Positions 19,894 to 25,046 of a stretch of DNA of 25,046 nucleotides are shown here, in pieces. The stretch lies in NCBI GenBank assembly GCA_031254155.1, contig JAIRVA010000318.1, positions 1 through 25,046 on the forward strand, in the 5' to 3' direction. A model generated the notes under the pieces. It did not search any database. It saw only the letters and a program-made list of their open reading frames with translations, and was not told the DNA's origin. The DNA is from Propionibacteriaceae bacterium. GTDB taxonomy: Bacteria; Actinomycetota; Actinomycetes; Propionibacteriales; Propionibacteriaceae. Both the position numbers and the translations under genes were made by a program. Each line of letters begins with the position of its first letter. Within the stretch, counting starts at the first letter, position 1.

Positions 19894-20841
19894 ATGGCCC
19901 CCACTGCGACCACGTACCCGGTCGAACCCGGCAGCCTCACCCGTGAGGATGCCCTGTACCTGTTGTCCCGCCCGAACCTGATCGGCGAACGCGTCATGAA
20001 AGCGATGGGCGACGACATGTTCCCCGTCGCGACTACCTTGTTGGCCGGCCGGGCCCAGTTCGTGGAAGGCGTGATCGTCATCACCCCGAACGAGGCGCCG
20101 ATTGCCGCGGACGGTGTCGGGGATGTCGCCCCGGGCGCCGAGTATCCGGAGACCACACTGTTCTCCGGGGACAGCCACACGGCGGAAAGCCTGAAGCGGG
20201 GCTACAAGGTGAAGATCACCGACGAAGCCCTGTCGCGCAACCCGTTCGGGATCACGAATACGCTCAACGCGGTGTTCACGTTCCTCGGCAACGGCATGAA
20301 GGTCGACTTCGAACGGCTGTGCACCGCCGCGGTCGGGAGTGCCCCTGTGCCCGCTTACACCGCTTCCCCCTGGGACACCACCAAGGAGGACGGGCTCGAC
20401 CAGATGGCCGAAGACGTGGTGGGCGCCTACGAACAGATCCTCACCCTCGACAAGGGGTTCGCCCCGACCCGGATCGTCGTCACGCCCGCCCAGTGGGCGA
20501 AGATCGCCCGGCTGTTGACGAAGACGAAAGAGCTCAACCCGCTCCAGACGAACCTGCCCCTCAACCCGTGGGACCCGTCGGCGTACTTCGTCGCCCGCCG
20601 CCTGCCGAAGGCGTGGCAGCCGACCCTGGTCGACCCGGCGTACTTCGGCGGGATCGCCCACGAGACCATCGACTCGGAAGGCGAGTACGCGGCCGTCGGA
20701 GCCGTCCCCCTCGGCTTCGAGGTCGCGTCGTGGCGTGACCCGGGCCGCAAGGACACCCGGTGGGTCCAGTGCCGCAAAACGGACAGCCCCTACCTGTGGA
20801 ACCCCGACGCGGCGCTCACCCTCACCGGGACGGGCCTGTGA
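19894..20841 (+). CDS. major capsid protein (HK97-fold)
   Basis: The product is 315 aa; RBS AAGGAG. Its position after protease/scaffold and decoration, its size, and segments such as YKVKITDEALSRNPFG, RIVVTPAQWAKIARLL and GGIAHETIDSEGEY match phage major capsid proteins of the E/HK97 type. No pro-region is obvious. It overlaps the next gene by 1 nt. Confidence 0.88.
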   Translation: MAPTATTYPVEPGSLTREDALYLLSRPNLIGERVMKAMGDDMFPVATTLLAGRAQFVEGVIVITPNEAPIAADGVGDVAPGAEYPETTLFSGDSHTAESLKRGYKVKITDEALSRNPFGITNTLNAVFTFLGNGMKVDFERLCTAAVGSAPVPAYTASPWDTTKEDGLDQMAEDVVGAYEQILTLDKGFAPTRIVVTPAQWAKIARLLTKTKELNPLQTNLPLNPWDPSAYFVARRLPKAWQPTLVDPAYFGGIAHETIDSEGEYAAVGAVPLGFEVASWRDPGRKDTRWVQCRKTDSPYLWNPDAALTLTGTGL

Positions 20842-21068
20842 TGCCCGCCTACACGGTGGCCGCAGACGCGGTCATGGTCACCGTCGGCAAACGCCAACGG
20901 TTCGTCTACCACGGCCACCCGGTACCGGCCGGAGTGTCCGAAGCTGATCTCGTCCGCCTGGCCGGGCTGGGGATGATCTCTCCCGTCCCGGCCCAGCAGG
21001 CCGACGACGCCGACGGCGGCGAACCGGCCCCGAAACCTGTCCGCGGGCGTCCGCCGAAACACGACTGA
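20841..21068 (+). CDS. small head protein with AT-hook-like tail, 75 aa
   Basis: ATG 20841 overlaps the capsid stop (TGATG). The N-terminal 50 residues are beta-rich; the C-terminus is acidic, then ends in KPVRGRPPKHD, containing the RGRP core of an AT-hook. Similar short ORFs follow the capsid gene in many siphoviruses; the function is unknown. Confidence 0.65.
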   Translation: MPAYTVAADAVMVTVGKRQRFVYHGHPVPAGVSEADLVRLAGLGMISPVPAQQADDADGGEPAPKPVRGRPPKHD

Positions 21069-21088
21069 CAAAGGGGGGAAGGCGGAGG

Positions 21089-21520
21089 ATGGGCGTGTTT
21101 TTCGACCCGGCTGATTTCCCGGACACCTGGCCCGACGTGGACATGGTGATCCGGGAAGCCGAGTCGAAAGCGTTCCTGGCCGCGCCCGTCCTCGCCACCC
21201 TCACCCGGGACGACCCGGTCGTCCCGCCCGACGTGGACACGTGGTGGGCGCAGACCCGGGCGGTGTTGTACCGGGTCGTCGCCGAATGGTACGGGCAAGG
21301 CTACGAGGGCCTGAAAACCCAGATGGTTGCCCAGTGGCAGAAAGGCTGGTGGCGTGCCGCCGGGGACCTGAGCCCGCAGACGGTCGCCGAGTTGCGGGCG
21401 GTCGCCGCGAAAGCCGCCGGGCCCGGCCCCTCCCTTGTGCCGTGCTGGTCGGCGCCGCCGGCCGGCAGTCTCCAGGGTCTGTTCGCCACCCCCCACGACC
21501 GCCCCCCGTGGAGGCCCTGA
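21089..21520 (+). CDS. probable head-tail connector protein, 143 aa
   Basis: ATG 21089 with GGCGGAGG upstream. The sequence is helical, with VIREAESKAFLAAP and DTWWAQTRAVLYRVVAEWY. Position right after the capsid region fits an adaptor (gp6/gp15-like), but no signature motif is present. Confidence 0.6.
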   Translation: MGVFFDPADFPDTWPDVDMVIREAESKAFLAAPVLATLTRDDPVVPPDVDTWWAQTRAVLYRVVAEWYGQGYEGLKTQMVAQWQKGWWRAAGDLSPQTVAELRAVAAKAAGPGPSLVPCWSAPPAGSLQGLFATPHDRPPWRP

Positions 21521-22116
21521 TGTGGGCCGAGCAGGAAACCGCCGCCGTGTACGGTGACGAGACGGCGACGTTCCCCGTCCTCGTCGAACCGCAGGTGGAC
21601 GGGATCACCGCGAACCTGTACGTCGACCATCCGCCCCTCGTCGACCCGGCCACCGGCGGGCTCACCAGTCCTGTCCGGCTCGGCCAGGGCATCCGGCTGC
21701 GCGGCAGCGTGTGGCTCGTCGCCGTCGTGAGGCAGCTCAACCGGACAGGCACGATCCTCGGCGTGTCACAATGCAACCAGACCGGGGTGCTCATCCGGCG
21801 CCGCCCGATAGTCGGCGCGTACGGGCACACGTTCGAACCGGTGGGCGACCCGGTGCCGTTCGCCGGGGTCTGGCGGATCATGACCACCCAGGAAACCCCC
21901 GCCGGGGCCACCGCCGCGGCGAACATGATGCCCGTCGGCGGATGGGACTGGCCCGGCGGCGCCAACGACCTGCTCCGGCTGGACGACGGGACGGAATGGG
22001 AACAATACGGCGCGGTCATGTCCGACCGGACCGCCCTGTCCATGGTGTTGTCCGGCACCGCCGTCATCCAGGCCCGCCACGTCCCCCTCCTCGGAGGCCA
22101 TGATGGGGGCGCGTGA
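21520..22116 (+). CDS. hypothetical neck/connector protein, 198 aa
   Basis: ATG 21520 overlaps the previous stop (TGATG). Mostly beta-rich, with a GGW-D-W-P-G-G-A-style Gly segment. I do not recognise the family. Stopper or minor capsid is possible by gene order. Confidence 0.6.
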   Translation: MWAEQETAAVYGDETATFPVLVEPQVDGITANLYVDHPPLVDPATGGLTSPVRLGQGIRLRGSVWLVAVVRQLNRTGTILGVSQCNQTGVLIRRRPIVGAYGHTFEPVGDPVPFAGVWRIMTTQETPAGATAAANMMPVGGWDWPGGANDLLRLDDGTEWEQYGAVMSDRTALSMVLSGTAVIQARHVPLLGGHDGGA

Positions 22117-22387
22117 CATTGGCCGGCTCGTCGCCGGGCTGCCCGGGGTGCGCGCCGCTGTGCGTGACGCCGCCCAGGACATCCGCGACGACGCGAGGAT
22201 GCTCGCCACCGGCCACGGCACCCTGCCGGAATGCATCAGCCTGGAGTACCCGAACGAGTACGACGTGGACGTGGTCATGGCCCACGAGGCGGCCTTGTCC
22301 ATCGAGTACGGCCACGACGACGCCGTGTACGACACGGGGTGGGTGGCCGGGTTACACATCATGCGCGACGCCGCCGCCGGACTCTGA
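22103..22387 (+). CDS. DUF5403-like neck protein, 94 aa
   Basis: I prefer ATG 22103 over ATG 22100 because GGAGG (22093-22097) is better spaced. Residues such as AHEAALSIEYGH and VAGLHIMRDAA fit a short actinobacteriophage family (DUF5403-like) found in the tail-completion/HK97-gp10 position. It overlaps the previous gene by 14 bp. Confidence 0.65.
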   Translation: MGARDIGRLVAGLPGVRAAVRDAAQDIRDDARMLATGHGTLPECISLEYPNEYDVDVVMAHEAALSIEYGHDDAVYDTGWVAGLHIMRDAAAGL

Positions 22388-22409
22388 CACTTCTGCGAAA
22401 GGACACCTC

Positions 22410-22604
22410 ATGCCCACAGTGCGCAACCCCGCGACGGGGCAGACGAAACCCGTCGCCAACCCGGTCATCTGGGAAGCCATCGGCTGGACTGTCGTACCCG
22501 CCGAGCCTGGCGGCACAGACCCGGCCGAAGCTGTGGAAGTCATGGACGCTGCGGGTCCTGAGGATACGGCCGTGGAGAAGCCGCGCCGCCGGAAGGCCGG
22601 GTAG
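22410..22604 (+). CDS. small hypothetical protein, 64 aa
   Basis: ATG 22410 follows GAAAGGA. A short, acidic-centred protein with a basic C-terminus (KPRRRKAG), like the 20841 protein. No function assigned. Confidence 0.58.
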   Translation: MPTVRNPATGQTKPVANPVIWEAIGWTVVPAEPGGTDPAEAVEVMDAAGPEDTAVEKPRRRKAG

Positions 22605-22607
22605 GCC

Positions 22608-22961
22608 GTGTGGTTCGACGCCAACCAGTGGGTGCAGGCCCATCTCGAACAGGGGTTGCCCAGGTGGCGGGTCGCACCCGAAACTGATCCGGGCGACCCC
22701 GTGTTCCCGGCGTGCCTGTGGTCGCTGCTGCTGGCGGAGGTCACCGACGGCCTGTGGTCCGGGCATCTCACCTGCAACATCCTCGTCCCGACCATGGACG
22801 CGGCCGTGCTCACCGAGCGGGTGGCGGACCTGCTCATGTCGTGGCGCCCGCCCGGACCGGCCGCCGACGTGACCGGCTTCACCGCCGTGCAACGGGCGAC
22901 GACAACCCGCCAAGACCTCACCTTGCACACGTTGACGTGCACGGTTTTGTGGACACCCTGA
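22608..22961 (+). CDS. tail terminator/completion-like protein, 117 aa
   Basis: GTG 22608 lies 3 bp after the previous stop with GGTAGG upstream. Its size and position directly before the major tail protein suit a tail terminator, but the assignment is positional only. Confidence 0.55.
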   Translation: MWFDANQWVQAHLEQGLPRWRVAPETDPGDPVFPACLWSLLLAEVTDGLWSGHLTCNILVPTMDAAVLTERVADLLMSWRPPGPAADVTGFTAVQRATTTRQDLTLHTLTCTVLWTP

Positions 22962-22976
22962 CAGAAAGGAAACACC

Positions 22977-23573
22977 ATGGGCAAGAACGGTTTGGACATT
23001 TCCAAGTTCGGCACCCTGTTCTTCGGCAAACCGGACATTTCCCCGCTCGCTGCGGGCACCCTCCCGGATTTCACCCTCACCGGCGAACCACCCGTCGGCT
23101 GGGACAAGCCGTGCCAACGGTTGTCGTTGGACACGCTGCCCCGACCCGCCCAGTCGGGCGGCGACTCGACGATGCTGGGCACGTGGGAGGAACGCGACAC
23201 GGATGCCCTGCCGAACGACCGGACGATCACCCGGGCGTACACGTCGGTGGACACCTCCGCGGCGACCCTGAACCGGTTGTACGAAATCGAGAAGGCAGGC
23301 GAACCCATCGCCGTGTTCGACCTCACGGTCGGCCCCGACGGGAAACGGCGGGGCCGGTGGACGCCCCGGATGAAACTGTCCATCACCGGGCAGCCCACCC
23401 CGGCGGTCAACAGTTACGGCACCGTCGAGTTCACCCTGACCGAACTCGCGCCCGGCGACACCGTCAACCTGGACCAGATCGCGGCCCAGGTCACCACCCC
23501 GGACGCGGCCGGCCGGTGGTTCAACGCGGTCGTGTTCGAAGACGCGGCGTTCCCGGCGAAAGCGGGGGCCTGA
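22977..23573 (+). CDS. major tail protein
   Basis: The product is 198 aa; ATG 22977 with GAAAGGA. Beta-rich, with ETVEFTLTEL-like segment (GTVEFTLTELAPG) and a Gly/Asp-rich C-terminus, typical of tail tube proteins. Position before the G/GT chaperone genes supports it strongly. Confidence 0.85.
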   Translation: MGKNGLDISKFGTLFFGKPDISPLAAGTLPDFTLTGEPPVGWDKPCQRLSLDTLPRPAQSGGDSTMLGTWEERDTDALPNDRTITRAYTSVDTSAATLNRLYEIEKAGEPIAVFDLTVGPDGKRRGRWTPRMKLSITGQPTPAVNSYGTVEFTLTELAPGDTVNLDQIAAQVTTPDAAGRWFNAVVFEDAAFPAKAGA

Positions 23574-23575
23574 CC

Positions 23576-23944
23576 ATGGCCGACACCACTCCTGATGCCG
23601 CCCAGCTGAAGGCGATGCTGGACGGGCTGTTCGACCTGCCCGACCAGGACGACCAGACGGTCGTCGACACGTGGACCGGCAAAGCCCCCAAACCCGACAT
23701 GGCGTTGCCCCGGAACCGGCGGTTCCTGTCCGCGATCGTCGCGTTCGTGGGCCAGGCCACGAAAGGCGGGGGCACGATCAGCCTGCCCGTCGCGATCACG
23801 TTGTCCGCCGACCTGGACGAACTCTTCGCCCGTATCCTCGGCGAGGCGTGGACCGAGTTCATCCGCGCCGTGCCGGCCGAGTACCAGGATTCGGTGGTCC
23901 TGCAACTCGGCTGGCGGTTGTCCAGGGAGTCGGGAAAAGGCTAG
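23576..23944 (+). CDS. tail assembly chaperone G
   Basis: 122 aa from ATG 23576, ending at TAG 23942-23944 directly after a slippery heptamer. Helical and acidic; binds the tape measure in well-studied siphoviruses. The reading frame is extended by -1 frameshift into the next frame. Confidence 0.82.
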   Translation: MADTTPDAAQLKAMLDGLFDLPDQDDQTVVDTWTGKAPKPDMALPRNRRFLSAIVAFVGQATKGGGTISLPVAITLSADLDELFARILGEAWTEFIRAVPAEYQDSVVLQLGWRLSRESGKG

Positions 23945-24348
23945 CCCTGCTCCGCCTCGGCGACGAGTACGGGACGGAACTGGTGGCGGACTTCCGGGCC
24001 GTCTACCACCTCGACTGGGACGACCAGGTGTGGCAGGGCAACCCGGACACCACGCTGCGCCTCGTCGACGGGCTCCGTTCCCGTCCCGACTCGTTGTACC
24101 GGGCGACCATCCTCCGCGACAGCCCGCCCGCCCCCGGTGACACCGACGGGCTGGCCTTGTCGTGGCACGGCCTGGACCAGGCCACGTGGCTCCTCGCCCA
24201 GATCCACAACATCCTCGCCGCCCGCGTCTACGGGCCAGACGGCCCCCGTATCGACCCGCCCCACCCGCCGCCTGATCCCATCGACCTGATGTGGCAGGCC
24301 ACCGGCTGGCCACCACCCCGCGCCCCGCGTAGAAAGGAGACACGCTGA
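23576..24348 (+). CDS. tail assembly chaperone G-T frameshift product
   Basis: After the slip at 23932-23938, translation proceeds in the -1 frame from AGG (23938-23940) to TGA 24346-24348, adding about 136 residues (RLALLRLGDEYGTELVADF...), 257 aa in all. The -1 frame is open from 23671. The pattern of G, frameshift, GT then tape measure is the standard order in siphoviruses. The stop overlaps the tape measure start as TGATG. Confidence 0.82.
23932..23938 (+). promoter_or_regulatory. -1 ribosomal frameshift site GGGAAAA
   Basis: The zero-frame codons read ...TCG GGA AAA GGC TAG, so the heptamer is G GGA AAA, canonical X XXY YYZ, one codon before the stop. This yields the G-T fusion. Confidence 0.85.
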
Positions 24349-25046
24349 TGCCCGGCAAAGCCACCGTGGACAAAGTCGCCGTCCGCGTGTACCCGGACGC
24401 GACCGGGTTCGCCGAAGAAATGAAACGGTGGACAAACCGGCGGTGGACGACCAACGTCGACGTGATGCTCGACACCGCTGAGGCACGGGCGATGATGGCG
24501 GCCCTGGAAAACGAGAAGGGCAACGTCTGGGTCCAGGCCCGCCTCGACGCGAAAGAAGCCCAGGCGAAACTCGCCGAACTCGAAAAACAGCGGACGTACA
24601 TCGACATCGAGGCCCGCTTCGACGACGCGCAAACCCAGGTGAAGGAACTGCGCCGCCAGATGCAGGACCTGAAAACCTCTGTCGGCGAACTCGACGACCG
24701 GGCAAAGTACCTCCGCCAGTCCTTGAAGGGCGCGTTCGGGGAACTCGACCAGGAGACGGCACGGAAATACAAGGCTGAACTGGCCGACATCTCGAAGCTG
24801 ATGAGAGTGTTCTCCGACGGGGAGACGAAACTCAAGCTCGACACGAAAGAAGCGAAGGCCGAGCTCAAGAAGATCACCGAGGACCGCCAGATCAAGGCCG
24901 AGGTCGAACTCGAAGCGAAAATGGCTGGGGCCCGCCTTGCCCTGCTGACCCGGGCCCGCGTCGTGAACCTGATCGCCCACATCGACTCGAACACGTTCAC
25001 CACCGAAATGAAAACCCTCGTGGCGGGCATGTCCGGGTTGACGATG
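24348..25046 (+). CDS. tape measure protein, N-terminal part
   Basis: ATG 24348, with AGAAAGGAG upstream, reads open through the window end (233 codons, no stop). Long charged helices with frequent repeats (LDAKEAQAKLAELEKQ, KLDTKEAKAELKKI) and N-terminal DKVAVRVYPDATGF fit a tape measure, which sets tail length. Truncated by the window edge. Confidence 0.88.
   Translation, partial: MPGKATVDKVAVRVYPDATGFAEEMKRWTNRRWTTNVDVMLDTAEARAMMAALENEKGNVWVQARLDAKEAQAKLAELEKQRTYIDIEARFDDAQTQVKELRRQMQDLKTSVGELDDRAKYLRQSLKGAFGELDQETARKYKAELADISKLMRVFSDGETKLKLDTKEAKAELKKITEDRQIKAEVELEAKMAGARLALLTRARVVNLIAHIDSNTFTTEMKTLVAGMSGLTM

Overview
The window is a 25 kb piece of a high-GC tailed phage or prophage (siphovirus type) whose host is most likely an actinobacterium. 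The evidence for this is the GC-rich third codon positions, AAAGGA/AAGGAG-type ribosome binding sites, dense ATGA/TGATG stop-start overlaps, leaderless-type promoters, and many small zinc-knuckle ORFs of the kind common in actinobacteriophages. No host chromosomal genes, integrase, lysis genes or canonical tRNAs are visible. I cannot tell a free phage from an integrated one.

Layout. (1) Positions 2-5705, + strand: an early/replication operon of small, mostly overlapping genes. It holds the C-terminus of a probable recombination protein, several small hypothetical or zinc-binding proteins, a BRO-N/KilAC antirepressor, a C5-cytosine methyltransferase and a replisome-organiser-like protein. (2) Positions 5706-6061: no gene, but an iteron-like array of ATGGCAA repeats (candidate origin) and a hairpin. 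(3) Positions 6062-8230, + strand: a zinc-ribbon/HTH protein, then a Fic-domain protein with its own apparently leaderless promoter. (4) Positions 8247-14110, - strand: an accessory block with an ArdC-N anti-restriction-like protein, an excisionase-like HTH, a tiny lipoprotein, hypotheticals, and an unusual duplicated RNA/micropeptide module. (5) Positions 14111-14704: a GC-rich, GTAC-palindrome-rich gap (cos/pac candidate), then a strong promoter and an attenuator-like terminator. (6) Positions 14708-25046, + strand: the late operon: HNH nuclease, TerS, TerL, portal, ClpP-like protease with a nested scaffold, decoration protein, major capsid, connectors, major tail protein, tail chaperones G and G-T through a GGGAAAA frameshift site, and the start of the tape measure.

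The most unusual part is 11.7-14.1 kb on the minus strand. Two paralogous units each have, in order of transcription: a small coiled-coil/HTH gene with an almost leaderless start; a non-coding leader (about 220 or 424 nt) sharing a nearly identical 64-nt core; a tRNA-like fold (7-bp acceptor stem, D-like arm with GG, perfect T-arm, but no normal anticodon arm); a 36-39-residue one-helix membrane peptide with a basic tail; a hairpin whose stem differs between copies but keeps pairing; a second 41-47-residue hydrophobic peptide; and a three-way-junction element. That last element occurs four times in the minus-strand block, always between genes, with compensatory stem changes. It looks like an undescribed RNA-controlled micropeptide system; its function is unknown.

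All structures were found by eye. No folding, alignment or database search was run.
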